Source of the DNA: CAZGWJ01 sp964529445
GTDB lineage: Bacteria > Oederibacteriota > Muellerivitia > Muellerivitales > Muellerivitaceae
Direction: 5' to 3'
Length of the DNA: 44,725 nucleotides
Assembly: GCA_964529445.1 (NCBI GenBank)
Contig: CAZGWJ010000013.1
Location: 1 to 44,725 of the forward strand
The notes beneath the pieces were generated by a model, which saw nothing but the letters and a program-made list of their open reading frames with translations, made no database searches and was not told where the DNA came from. Shown in pieces: positions 24,863 to 32,987 of the stretch (positions are counted from its first letter, which is position 1; every line of letters begins with the position of its first letter). Made by a program: the position numbers and the translations under genes.

Positions 24863-27013
24863 TCACGGGAAAGAATAGGTCAACGTCAATGGATGGCCCG
24901 CGTCGTGTGACGAGTTGAGGGTTGCTCCCTGGGACAGGGTCAAGGGAGCGGCCGTGACCGGGTCCACGATCCGCGCATGGACCGTATAGATGCTAGGGGT
25001 CGGATACGGGTTCACCAAGGCCACCTTCAGGTCGGCAACCCCGCTCCCGTCGGTGGCGGTCGAGAAGTAATTGGATACGGCGTATCCGCTGCCCAACCCC
25101 CCGGGAAGTGTGACACCTGCACCGGCAATGGCGGCAATAAAAGCCCCCATGGTGTAGGCGACGCCGGAACGCCGGACGACGACACTCATATGGGCGAATC
25201 GCGGCGTGACCAACAATCCCGGGTCTGGAAGGGTCACTGCTTGACCATGGACCACCCAGGTCGTGAGCTGGTTCGAGCTGAACTCTCCCGTGTTACTCTT
25301 GATGGAGAACGTCCATTGACGGCTCTTGACGTTCGCTCCCACCTCGCCGATCCGCAGGGTTTCCCAACGGAAACCCCCATAGGTCATCCCGCTGGTGTGG
25401 GTCACCGGGATGTCGACCGAGGGGAAAGTGCCGCTCACATCCGAGGCCACGACCTGGAACCCGGAATCGTAGGCGAAATTCCCGAGACCGTACAACTTCC
25501 CCGCCGCGGTTCCCACGGCGTAACTCACGAACGTCACCGGGAGGACCGGCGTGACGGTGGGATCCACGCCGACATAATCCTTGAAGTTCTGGAAATCCGG
25601 CGGCGGGGCGTCCTTCATCGAGACGGATGCCTTGAACCCTCCTGAACCGTAGGAGATCCCAGCTGGAATGGAAGGTGTATTGATATTCTGCAGGGTATAC
25701 TTCTTATCGGTTGCCGTGTCATCCTGGATGTCAATCGTGATGGGATAGTACGAGGCGTTAAGAAGCATTCCCTTCTCGTCGAGCACGCTCAAGGTCACGG
25801 ACATGTTCGTGGTCACGGGTTGACAGATGAAGAGGGTGACCGGCGCCGGGGCTGCCGGGTTGAAATACCCCGTCCCATAATTGGCGCCGTCGAAGGCCCT
25901 CACGGTGTAGGTGGCAGCCGGATCCGGTTCCGGGGTGCGGCGCACATTGAAGATGGCAAACCCACCGCTCGCCCAAGTGGTGACCGGATCGGAGTTGCCG
26001 TCGTCGGCGCTCACCACCACCCCGGCGGCCGGAAGGACGAAAGTGGGAACCGGCATGGGGGTCACGGAGGGCGTGATGGCCGGCGTCGAGTAGAAGACGG
26101 AGCCCACGATCCCCGTGACAACGAGGGGATTGACTTTTAGGAATTTCGAACCCGCCGCCTGGGCCGGAATGGTAACGGGATTCGAGAAATTCAGCGGTTG
26201 GTTCGCGAGCAAGGGGATCGAATATCCGGGAGCACTGGTGACCGACAGGATGAAGATCCCGGGCGGCAGATCGGTCAATTGGAAAATGCCATTCGAATCC
26301 GTGACGGAACTGGCGATCTTGTTGGACCCCTCGTAGGCGGCCACTTCCACGCTGACCGCACGGCTGATCGGCATTCCCATGGCGGTATAAACGCTGACAG
26401 CACCCGAGATGATATCGGTCCCCGTGGGATCGGCCCGACGACGGTTGACGAGGTTGCTGTAGATCCCCCTTTGGCGGGGCGATTCACCCCGGGCTTCCAG
26501 GGTCGGTAACGGAACCCACTCCGCAGGCTTTCCGTAAAACACATCCGTCCTGATCCGCAGGAGGTCGCCGGTTTCAGGAGTCGCATCGGTTTCAGGCGTG
26601 GGAACATAGACCAATGTAGTACCGCTATCCGCTTTCACATAACGAACCTCCGTATCGATGATGAAACGGCTATTTTCCGCCCGGAGAGTCACCGGCGGAT
26701 AGTTGTTGTAAGGCGTATCGGCCGGAGTCACCGGCGGAAAACGCTGGTCCACTTTGACGTTGTTCCAATCGCCGGTGTAGATGCTGTTCTTGACGGACTC
26801 GGCCCTTTCCTTGGCCATGCTGAGGGCCTGCTGACGGCGCTTCTGTTCGAGGGTTCCTCGTTCCGTGATTTTCATGGTCGACACGGCAACGAGCATGAGA
26901 AGGGAGACAATGACCGATGCGATGGCCAATTCGGCAAAGGTCAACATGCCTTCCTGACCGTCACGCCGGATCCACCGTTTCTTTCGGGGCGGAATCTGGT
27001 TCGTTCGCTTCAT
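24863..27013 (-). CDS. PilV-like prepilin with long modular extracytoplasmic region
   Basis: 716 residues from the ATG ending at 27013, chosen for GGAGG about 5 nt upstream; an in-frame extension to 27094 runs through the sigma-54 promoter and has no leader. The leader ends in D-G-Q-E-G, then M-L-T-F-A-E-L-A-I: a prepilin-type site with Glu at +6, slightly off the usual +5, and a hydrophobic helix (about 24-48). The large remainder is beta-rich and includes a carboxypeptidase-regulatory/SpaA-like domain (about 185-270; G-I-F-Q-L-T-D-L-P-P-G). It is far longer than typical PilV (about 170-200 residues). First gene of the operon; probably sits at a fibre tip and carries binding modules. Confidence 0.8.
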   Translation of the reverse strand: MKRTNQIPPRKKRWIRRDGQEGMLTFAELAIASVIVSLLMLVAVSTMKITERGTLEQKRRQQALSMAKERAESVKNSIYTGDWNNVKVDQRFPPVTPADTPYNNYPPVTLRAENSRFIIDTEVRYVKADSGTTLVYVPTPETDATPETGDLLRIRTDVFYGKPAEWVPLPTLEARGESPRQRGIYSNLVNRRRADPTGTDIISGAVSVYTAMGMPISRAVSVEVAAYEGSNKIASSVTDSNGIFQLTDLPPGIFILSVTSAPGYSIPLLANQPLNFSNPVTIPAQAAGSKFLKVNPLVVTGIVGSVFYSTPAITPSVTPMPVPTFVLPAAGVVVSADDGNSDPVTTWASGGFAIFNVRRTPEPDPAATYTVRAFDGANYGTGYFNPAAPAPVTLFICQPVTTNMSVTLSVLDEKGMLLNASYYPITIDIQDDTATDKKYTLQNINTPSIPAGISYGSGGFKASVSMKDAPPPDFQNFKDYVGVDPTVTPVLPVTFVSYAVGTAAGKLYGLGNFAYDSGFQVVASDVSGTFPSVDIPVTHTSGMTYGGFRWETLRIGEVGANVKSRQWTFSIKSNTGEFSSNQLTTWVVHGQAVTLPDPGLLVTPRFAHMSVVVRRSGVAYTMGAFIAAIAGAGVTLPGGLGSGYAVSNYFSTATDGSGVADLKVALVNPYPTPSIYTVHARIVDPVTAAPLTLSQGATLNSSHDAGHPLTLTYSFP

Positions 27014-27037
27014 GGCATCCTCCGCCACCCTGATCAA

Positions 27038-27053
27038 GCAGGAACCGTGCCAA
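27038..27053 (-). promoter_or_regulatory. Sigma-54 promoter of the pilin/FnIII operon
   Basis: The minus strand reads TGGCACGGTTCCTGCT. It matches TGGCACR-N4-TTGCW at every position except one T, with correct GG/GC spacing. The start would be near 27027, leaving a 14-nt leader that still contains the GGAGG of the PilV-like gene. Sigma-54 control is usual for type IV pilin genes through PilS/PilR. Confidence 0.6.
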
Positions 27054-27168
27054 TCCCCCCCGGCGGAATTCATCGAATTCGAGCCGCTTTTCAATTATTG
27101 GGGTCCCATCCATCATGTAGAAGAGGACATACCTGTGTAGCGGACTACCCAATCGACCTGAGTCGGGC

Positions 27169-27210
27169 CCGGAACCTCAATACGAGGTCGCGCGACCCGA
27201 ATAAGAGGTT
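27169..27210. promoter_or_regulatory. 42-bp dyad, candidate enhancer-binding site
   Basis: GGAACCTC (27169-27176) and GAGGTTCC (27203-27210) are perfect outer arms. They flank the perfect 12-bp palindrome GGTCGCGCGACC (27184-27195), with AATAC/AATAA spacers. The centre is about 165 bp upstream of the inferred sigma-54 start, a usual distance for an NtrC-type activator site. It could instead be a transcript hairpin after the kinase gene. Confidence 0.45.
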
Positions 27211-27327
27211 CCCGGGCGCATGGGTTCGTTGGAAAGATCGAAGGAGGATGGGTGGGAGGCTGGGTCCGGTAATTGAAAAGGCCGACCTGGTTCCGGATTC
27301 GGGAACCCCTGCGGTTTCAGGGACACA

Positions 27328-28686
27328 TCACGACTTCGGGGAACCCGTATCCGGCAATCGAACCGTCACGGTTGTTCCCAGGCCGGGTCGACTAACCAAT
27401 TCGATGGCGCCCTTCGCTCCGCTGATGATGCGATGGACAATCGAAAGCCCCAGACCCACGCCACCGCTCTTGGTGGTGAAAAAAGGGTCGAAGACGTGTC
27501 GCTGGATATCCTCCGGGACCCCCTCCCCCTGATCCTTCACCGTCACGACCCACGGAAGGGATTCGCCTTTTATGTGGACGATCTCCACGGAGATCACGCC
27601 GCCCTGCGGCATGGATTCCGCCGCGTTCAAAACCAAGTTATAGAGGATCTGCAGGGCATGGGCCCGATTGAGCCCGCAATGCGCTTCCTCCGGCAGATCG
27701 AAGGTCCGTAGTTGGGCCCCACGTTCGCCGAGGATCCTCGCAAGGCGTTCCTGGACGTCTGCGACAAGGGCCGACCAGTTCAAGGGTTCCGGGATCATCT
27801 CGTGCGCCTTCACGAACTCGAGGAACTCGTTCACGACCCGATTCAATCCTTGGGCCTCCCTTTCAACCGTGGACGCCAGTTCCAGCGGCTCGCCCGTGCC
27901 TTCCACCTTTCTTTTCAGGAGGTTCGTGTATCCGAGGATGGCACTCAAAGGATTCCGGATCTCGTGGGCCAATCCCGCCGAGAGGGTTCCCACAGCGGCC
28001 AGTCTTTCCGTGGTCCGGATGCGTTCCTCTAGCTGCCTCAGCGGGGTGAGGTCGTAGAGGGTGAACACGAACGCCTTTCCCGAAGCGCTCACCCCTCCTT
28101 CCAGAATGCCACCCACGACCTGCAACTCCCTTGTTTCGCCCAGATCCCCCCTTCCCCTCCAGAGAACTTCCGTCCTTTCCAGGGGACCGCCGGAGTCCAG
28201 GACCAACCGGGCCAATCGGGCCAAGGGGGTGTCCTGCCCCCAAAGGACATCGGGTCCCTTCGCCGCCACGTCGGAAAAACGGACACCCAGAATCGCCTCG
28301 GCCGCCGTATTGAGAGTGGCCACCTTTCTTCCCGAGTCGAACGCCACGACGCCGACCGGGATGGACTCCACCAATCGCTCGCTGAAATCCTCAGCAAAAC
28401 GGGCACGAGCGGCAGCCTGCTCATACAAACGTTTCAACTCCTCTTCCTTGCTCTTGAGTTCACCCGTGAGCATCTTGAACGTCTGCGAGAGCAGTTCCGC
28501 CTCGTTCCGGAAGCGCAGAGCCTTCATTTCATCGCGTCCCTGGGCGAATATCGCGAGTTGTCGCACCAGTTTTCGGACTGGCAAGACCACGAATACGACG
28601 AGGATGGAGATTCCGGTCGTGAACAGGAAGACCGACAGATACAAAAGAACATCCGGAAAACCGAGATCTTCAAAAAACGTCATCAT
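27328..28686 (-). CDS. PAS-domain sensor histidine kinase
   Basis: 452 residues from the first of two adjacent ATGs (ends 28686), overlapping the upstream stop as ATGA. One N-terminal membrane helix (about 12-34) and almost no periplasmic part. A linker with coiled-coil/HAMP-like character follows, then a PAS domain (about 105-200; S-I-P-V-G-V-V-A-F-D), a HisKA helix with phosphoacceptor His241 in A-H-E-I-R-N-P-L-S, and a HATPase domain with N-L-V-L-N-A-A-E-S (N box), D-Q-G-E-G-V (G1), F-F-T-T-K and G-V-G-L-G-L-S (G2). The layout resembles NtrB/PilS-type kinases, which work with sigma-54 activators. No response regulator is present in the window. The sigma-54 promoter lies just downstream, suggesting but not proving a link. 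Confidence 0.93.
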   Translation of the reverse strand: MMTFFEDLGFPDVLLYLSVFLFTTGISILVVFVVLPVRKLVRQLAIFAQGRDEMKALRFRNEAELLSQTFKMLTGELKSKEEELKRLYEQAAARARFAEDFSERLVESIPVGVVAFDSGRKVATLNTAAEAILGVRFSDVAAKGPDVLWGQDTPLARLARLVLDSGGPLERTEVLWRGRGDLGETRELQVVGGILEGGVSASGKAFVFTLYDLTPLRQLEERIRTTERLAAVGTLSAGLAHEIRNPLSAILGYTNLLKRKVEGTGEPLELASTVEREAQGLNRVVNEFLEFVKAHEMIPEPLNWSALVADVQERLARILGERGAQLRTFDLPEEAHCGLNRAHALQILYNLVLNAAESMPQGGVISVEIVHIKGESLPWVVTVKDQGEGVPEDIQRHVFDPFFTTKSGGVGLGLSIVHRIISGAKGAIELVSRPGLGTTVTVRLPDTGSPKS

Positions 28687-29621
28687 GGGACAACACCCTT
28701 CCCGATCCGAAAAACCTGGACCCGATGGTTCCACGTATCCGCCACCAGGAGCCGCCCACCCGTCCCGACGGACACCCCGAATGGCGTGTTGAACGACCCC
28801 GGAGTATCACCCATCCGACCGATCACCCGCTCCAAGTGTCCCTCTGTCGTGAAACATTGGATCCTGTTGTTATAGGAATCTGCGACCCATACCCGCCCGT
28901 CTGGATCAATCGCCATTTTCTGCGGAAACTTGAGTTGCCCCGGCCGTTCCCCTTCGCCCCCCCACATCCGCAACCACACCCCTTCGGGCGTGAAACACTG
29001 GATGCGATGATTGAATGTATCGGAAACATGAACCACGCCGTCCCGGCTGATCGCAATGCCAAACGGGCCGTCGAACTCGCCTTGTCCTTGCCCACCTCGG
29101 CCGAAAGAACGCAGGAAGCCCCCATTCGCCGTGAAAACCTGGATTCTCGCGTTGTGGGTGTCAGCCACATACACGTTCCGATCCGGGCCAACGGCAATAT
29201 CCAGTGTATCCCTGAACCTTCCCGGCGCAGAACCCCGTCCTCCCCACACTATCAGGAGATTTCCCTTCGGATCGAACACCTGGATACGCGAGTTGTTCTG
29301 GTCACCCACGAATATACGGTCATCCGGAGCGATCTCCAGACATTTCGGATAGCTGAATTCCCCGGGCCCGCTCCCGAACCGGCCCCAAGTTTCAAGGAAC
29401 TTCCCATTCCGATCGAATTTCTGAACGCGGTGATTGGCGTAATCGGCAACGTAAAGATTGTCGGACGAATCCGCCGCAACATCCTGGGGTTGATTGAACC
29501 ATCCCCGGAGACTCCCCTCCATCCCGAAGACCAGCACCGGTTTGAAATCCCTGTTTTCCTCGCCCGGACCGCATCCAGCCATCAGGAACGCCAGGGCCGC
29601 AACCAAGGCGATCGGTTTCAT
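28683..29621 (-). CDS. NHL-repeat beta-propeller lipoprotein
   Basis: 312 residues from the ATG ending at 29621, chosen because it overlaps the lnt stop (ATGA) and begins a lipoprotein signal (lipobox LMAGC, Cys about 17). An upstream in-frame extension is an lnt shadow. Six NHL repeats of about 45 residues follow (about 38-305), each with the pattern P-x-x-(I/V)-A-(I/V/A) ... (V/I)-(A/S)-D-(T/Y/S)-x-N-x-R-(V/I)-Q-x-F, which builds a six-bladed propeller. It is anchored in the envelope and probably binds a ligand or a partner protein. Position between lnt and a kinase with little sensor domain suggests it could act as a sensor subunit (inference). Confidence 0.9.
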   Translation of the reverse strand: MKPIALVAALAFLMAGCGPGEENRDFKPVLVFGMEGSLRGWFNQPQDVAADSSDNLYVADYANHRVQKFDRNGKFLETWGRFGSGPGEFSYPKCLEIAPDDRIFVGDQNNSRIQVFDPKGNLLIVWGGRGSAPGRFRDTLDIAVGPDRNVYVADTHNARIQVFTANGGFLRSFGRGGQGQGEFDGPFGIAISRDGVVHVSDTFNHRIQCFTPEGVWLRMWGGEGERPGQLKFPQKMAIDPDGRVWVADSYNNRIQCFTTEGHLERVIGRMGDTPGSFNTPFGVSVGTGGRLLVADTWNHRVQVFRIGKGVVP

Positions 29622-31168
29622 GGTACCGACCTCCGTGCCGGGAACAAGCCGGTCGCGATCATCACCAGCGAGAGGATGGAGCACAGCACGGCCAACCAGT
29701 CGCCGAACCGGGCGTAAAGAGTGGGCCTTCCCTCCCCCACGAGGACCGGGGCCGTCAGCACCGTCTTCTCGAGCATGCCCGTGGATGCCTTCACCCGCCC
29801 GAGGGGGTCCGTCACGAGCGAGATGCCCGTGTTGGCGCAGCGCAGAAGGGGCTTGCCGTTTTCGGCGGACCGCAGGACCGCGATCAGGGCGTGCTGCCAG
29901 GCCGCGGCCGTGGTGCCGTACCACGCGTCATTGGAAATGTTGACGATGGCATCGGCTTCCCGCGCGGCCCGGCGCGTCTCGTGGGGGTACTCCGTCTCGA
30001 AGCAGATGAGGGGCGAATACGTGAACCCGTCGGCCGGGAAGACCCGGTAGCTCCCACCGACGTCGAAACTGCCCAGTTCCGAGACGACCGGCCCCAGGAA
30101 CGAGAAGAAGGACTGGGCGGGCACGTATTCACCGAACGGCACCAGGTGGCGTTTCCGGTAGGGGGGAAGGGGGTTCCCCCGCGGGGTGAAGTGCGTGGCC
30201 GCGTTGTACAGGGAGACCCTTCCCTGCCTTTCCCGCACCGCATCGAGGCATCCCACCAGGAGCGGCGCACCCGCGCGTCGCGCGATGGCGCGGACGCGGG
30301 CCATGGCGGGCGCGTTCATCGAGAGGTAGGAAGGGGCGGCCGTCTCGGGCCACACGATGAGGGACGGTTTCGCGCGAGCGGCCCGGATCGTCATCCGTTC
30401 CAGGAGATCGTAGGTCGCCTTTTCCTGGGCCCGGCTCCACTTCACGGTCTGGTCGATGGCGGGCTGGACGAGGGCCACGGTCCCCACCTCGCGCATACCG
30501 GCTCCCGCCGGGATCCTCCCCAGGAAGAGCGACAGGAGAACGACAACCACGGGCAAGGTCAGGAAGGCCTGCTCCTGCCGGGGAATGAGGCGGGGTCTTG
30601 CGCCCGCGAGAATGAAGGCGGCCACGGCCGCGTTCACCCAGGCGATGAGGAAGGTCAACCCCCAGACTCCCGCGACCGATGCGATCCCCAGCAGGGATGT
30701 CGTTGCCGCCTGGGAGGTCCCGATCAGGGCACTGGGGTATCCGACGACGGGAGGAACGGTGCGCAGGTATTCGACGGCCGTCCAAAGGACGGGAGCCAAG
30801 AAGGATCCCGCTCGGGGGAATCGCCGCCTGAGCAGGACGTAGAGGATAGCCCAGAGAAGGTAATGAAGGGCCAGGACCGCGTTCAAGGCCGCCCAAGCCG
30901 GGAACGCCAGGTGCTTCGCTTCGGCCAGGAACAGCACCCAGTATTGGACCGCCCCGCAGGAGGCGAACCCCCAGACGAACCCCAGGAAGGCGGCCTTGGC
31001 CCAGGACGTTCCCTCCAGCGCCAGCAGAAGGGGAACCAGCGCCACCCAGGCCAGGAAGGCCGTGGGCGGATCCAGGGTCTTCGCCAGTGCGTTCGGGAAG
31101 GAGAAGGTGAAGAGGGTCGACGAGAGGAGGACGAGAAGAAGGCGCATCGGGAATGGGGCGGGTCTCAT
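29618..31168 (-). CDS. lnt: Apolipoprotein N-acyltransferase
   Basis: 516 residues, normal length. Six or more hydrophobic segments fill about 1-225, then the nitrilase-like periplasmic domain (about 225-480). The triad is visible: Glu in V-W-P-E-T-A-A-P (about 275), Lys in Y-R-K-R-H-L-V-P-F-G-E-Y (about 338) and Cys in L-I-C-F-E (about 388). A final membrane helix lies at about 487-508. It adds the third acyl chain to lipoproteins in the inner membrane, fitting the many lipoproteins in this window. First gene of an operon with the NHL lipoprotein and the kinase. A TATAAT lies 6 nt before the ATG; no Shine-Dalgarno is seen, so translation may be leaderless; an alternative ATG ends at 31147. 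Confidence 0.95.
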   Translation of the reverse strand: MRPAPFPMRLLLVLLSSTLFTFSFPNALAKTLDPPTAFLAWVALVPLLLALEGTSWAKAAFLGFVWGFASCGAVQYWVLFLAEAKHLAFPAWAALNAVLALHYLLWAILYVLLRRRFPRAGSFLAPVLWTAVEYLRTVPPVVGYPSALIGTSQAATTSLLGIASVAGVWGLTFLIAWVNAAVAAFILAGARPRLIPRQEQAFLTLPVVVVLLSLFLGRIPAGAGMREVGTVALVQPAIDQTVKWSRAQEKATYDLLERMTIRAARAKPSLIVWPETAAPSYLSMNAPAMARVRAIARRAGAPLLVGCLDAVRERQGRVSLYNAATHFTPRGNPLPPYRKRHLVPFGEYVPAQSFFSFLGPVVSELGSFDVGGSYRVFPADGFTYSPLICFETEYPHETRRAAREADAIVNISNDAWYGTTAAAWQHALIAVLRSAENGKPLLRCANTGISLVTDPLGRVKASTGMLEKTVLTAPVLVGEGRPTLYARFGDWLAVLCSILSLVMIATGLFPARRSVP

Positions 31169-31174
31169 GACGGC

Positions 31175-31180
31175 ATTATA
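31175..31180 (-). promoter_or_regulatory. Perfect -10 box close to the lnt start codon
   Basis: TATAAT on the minus strand, 6 nt from the ATG at 31168, so transcription would begin at about the A of ATG (leaderless mRNA). The -35 region (TTCGTC) is poor, which lowers confidence. Confidence 0.4.
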
Positions 31181-31217
31181 AGGCGGAAAAGGTTCACGAC
31201 GAACGATCTTACAGACC

Positions 31218-31257
31218 CATTAACCACCGACGAAGGGGATGAACACCGATGAGGAAA
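31218..31257. repeat. Dispersed 'ACCACCGA-GAACACCGATGA'-type repeat
   Basis: Plus strand: TTAACCACCGACGAAGGGG followed by ATGAACACCGATGAGGA. It looks like tandem ACCGATGA-type units. A third repeat family besides those at 15550/43174 and 33759. Non-coding, between the second LacI-type gene and lnt. Confidence 0.45.
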
Positions 31258-31264
31258 AGCCGAG

Positions 31265-31289
31265 AAAAAAGAAGGCCTCGTGAACCTTC
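31265..31289 (-). terminator. Terminator after the second LacI-type regulator
   Basis: Minus strand: GAAGGTT and GGCCTTC pair (two G-U pairs) around a 5-nt loop, followed by six T. Lies about 63 nt past the stop of the gene ending at 31352. Confidence 0.6.
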
Positions 31290-31351
31290 GGAAAGTCCCG
31301 CCTGAGTGCATGCCGTCCATCAGCGGTCGGACAAAGCCGTCGCCCCGTACG

Positions 31352-32410
31352 TTACTTAGCGGGCTTGACCGTGGACTCCCGGATGACGAGTTCCGTCTCG
31401 AAACCCCGGTGCAGGGGGTCGATGGTCTGGCGGTTCAGCACCGCATGGGCCAGCGAGACCGAGGCCTGCCCCATCTCGAAAAGGGGCTGGCGGAGGGTCG
31501 TGAGGGATGGGTCCGAAAGCCGCGCGATGAACGTGTCGTCGAAGCCAGTGACCGAGAGTTCCTCGGGAACCTTGCGTCCCTTCTGCCGGGCCGCCTTCAT
31601 GACCCCCAAGGCCATGGCATCGGAGACGCAGCAGATGGCCGTCACATCGGGGGTGCGACCCATCATGACCTTGGCGGCCTGGTAACCCGCGTCGAACGTG
31701 AAGGGATCGGGGATGAGGTTCGAGTGGAGGACGAACGAGTCGTTGAAAGGGATGCCGTGTTCCTTGAGGGCCATCTGGTAGCCGTGCATCCGGTCCTGGC
31801 AGATCTTCATGTATTCCGGCCCGTTGATGATGCCGATCTTCCGGTGTCCCAGGGTGATGAGGTGGGAAACGGCCTTCTGCATGCCCTTCTGGTCCTCGGT
31901 GAATACCGTGGGGATGCCCTCCAGGAGCTTGTTCCGCTCGGCCACAGGCTGGAGCACGACCAGGGGCATCTCCTCGCGCAGGAACCGTTCCAGCACGGCA
32001 TCCTCGATGGACACCGAGATGGCCACCACGCAGTCGATGCGGCGCTCGCCCAGGACCCGGTTGTAGAGGTCGTTGTACTCTTCGAGACTGCCATCGCAGT
32101 TGTAGATCTTGAGTTCGAGGCCGGTCCGCCGGGATTCCATCTCGATGCCCCGGACGACCTCGGTGTAGTAGGGGGAATGGAACAGGGTGCCGATGATCCC
32201 GATGGTGTTGGTCCGGGACATGACGAGACTGCGGGCGGCCACGTTGGGATAGTAGTTGTGCTTCTTGATGGCCGCCAGGACCTTCTCGCGCGTTTCGGCC
32301 GAAATCCGGGGGTTGTTGTTGATGACCATGGAAACCGTGGTATGGGAAACCCCGCAGAGCTTCGCGATCTGTTTGATGGTGGCCCTGGCCTTGTTGCTCT
32401 GGCTGTCCAT
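31352..32410 (-). CDS. LacI-family transcriptional regulator (downstream of secG)
   Basis: 352 residues. LacI helix-turn-helix at about 11-31 (I-K-Q-I-A-K-L-C-G-V-S-H-T-T-V-S) with the following K-K-H-N-Y-Y-P-N hinge entry. Effector-binding domain at about 68-345 (G-H-R-K-I-G-I-I-N-G, V-T-G-F-D-D). ATG preceded by AAAGGCGGG. It begins 24 nt after secG and ends before a terminator, so it is probably transcribed with secG. It could regulate central carbon metabolism genes or distant sugar-use genes; no operator is evident. Confidence 0.92.
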   Translation of the reverse strand: MDSQSNKARATIKQIAKLCGVSHTTVSMVINNNPRISAETREKVLAAIKKHNYYPNVAARSLVMSRTNTIGIIGTLFHSPYYTEVVRGIEMESRRTGLELKIYNCDGSLEEYNDLYNRVLGERRIDCVVAISVSIEDAVLERFLREEMPLVVLQPVAERNKLLEGIPTVFTEDQKGMQKAVSHLITLGHRKIGIINGPEYMKICQDRMHGYQMALKEHGIPFNDSFVLHSNLIPDPFTFDAGYQAAKVMMGRTPDVTAICCVSDAMALGVMKAARQKGRKVPEELSVTGFDDTFIARLSDPSLTTLRQPLFEMGQASVSLAHAVLNRQTIDPLHRGFETELVIRESTVKPAK

Positions 32411-32434
32411 GATGCCCGCCTTTGTGCGGAAGAC

Positions 32435-32830
32435 TTACTTCCCGGCTCCCTGCGGCTTGGCCGGGTCCGGCACCGCGGGGATCTTGTCCGCCGCGCCCGT
32501 TTCAGGCCGCGAGGATGCTCCCGTGACGGCGGCCTGGGCGGCCTGGGCCGCAGCCGCGTCCGAGGCCTTCTGCTGTTCCTGGATGAGGTCCGCCACTCCG
32601 CTTCCCGTCTTCTGGGTCCTCGGAAGGACGGCCAGCACGAGGCAGAGGAGCATGAAGAGGGTGGCGAGGGCCGTGGTGAACTTCGTCATGAAGGTCTTGC
32701 CGCCGGTCCCCAGGAGGCTCTGCCCGGCCCCCGAAAAGAGGCCCGCCGAGTTCTTGGGCTGCTGGATGAGGACGACTCCGATCAGGAGGATCGCCACCAA
32801 CACGTAGAGTGAAACCAGGATGGCCTGCAT
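32435..32830 (-). CDS. secG: Preprotein translocase subunit SecG
   Basis: 131 residues. Two membrane helices (about 4-24 and 53-72) flank the diagnostic loop V-V-L-I-Q-Q-P-K-N-S-A-G-L-F-S-G-A-G, as in SecG. The Ala/Gln/Pro-rich tail (about 85-131) makes it longer than many SecG proteins. It supports Sec export in the inner membrane, upstream of all signal-peptide proteins here. Placed after tpiA, the usual gap-pgk-tpiA-secG order in bacteria, but with its own promoter and a preceding terminator. Confidence 0.93.
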   Translation of the reverse strand: MQAILVSLYVLVAILLIGVVLIQQPKNSAGLFSGAGQSLLGTGGKTFMTKFTTALATLFMLLCLVLAVLPRTQKTGSGVADLIQEQQKASDAAAAQAAQAAVTGASSRPETGAADKIPAVPDPAKPQGAGK

Positions 32831-32854
32831 GATCTTGGAACCTCGCTTTGGTTT

Positions 32855-32882
32855 ATTCTAACTGCTTATCCGATTTTTGAAA
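32855..32882 (-). promoter_or_regulatory. Promoter of secG
   Basis: Minus strand: -35 TTTCAA (32877-32882), a 16-nt spacer and -10 TAGAAT (32855-32860). The start would be near 32848, an 18-nt leader containing GAGG. Confidence 0.45.
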
Positions 32883-32908
32883 CCAAAATTGTCGAACGTG
32901 AAACCTGG

Positions 32909-32943
32909 CAAAACCCCTGTTTTCAAACCGGCAAGGACAGGGG
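32909..32943 (-). terminator. Possible terminator after tpiA
   Basis: Minus strand: CCCCTGT and ACAGGGG pair around a 16-nt loop, followed by TTTTG. It lies about 45 nt past the tpiA stop. The short stem and long loop make it moderate. Confidence 0.4.
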
Positions 32944-32987
32944 AATGAAACCTCCCGGTTTCAGGGCCCCGGGTCATCGCGATTACC

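Larger units (their letters stand above)
27014..27327. other. 314-nt regulatory gap upstream of the pilin-like operon
   Basis: No gene is supported. It contains, in the direction of minus-strand transcription, a short stem GGTTCC/GGAACC after the kinase gene (27289-27307), a 42-bp dyad (27169-27210) and a sigma-54-like promoter (27038-27053). Confidence 0.6.
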
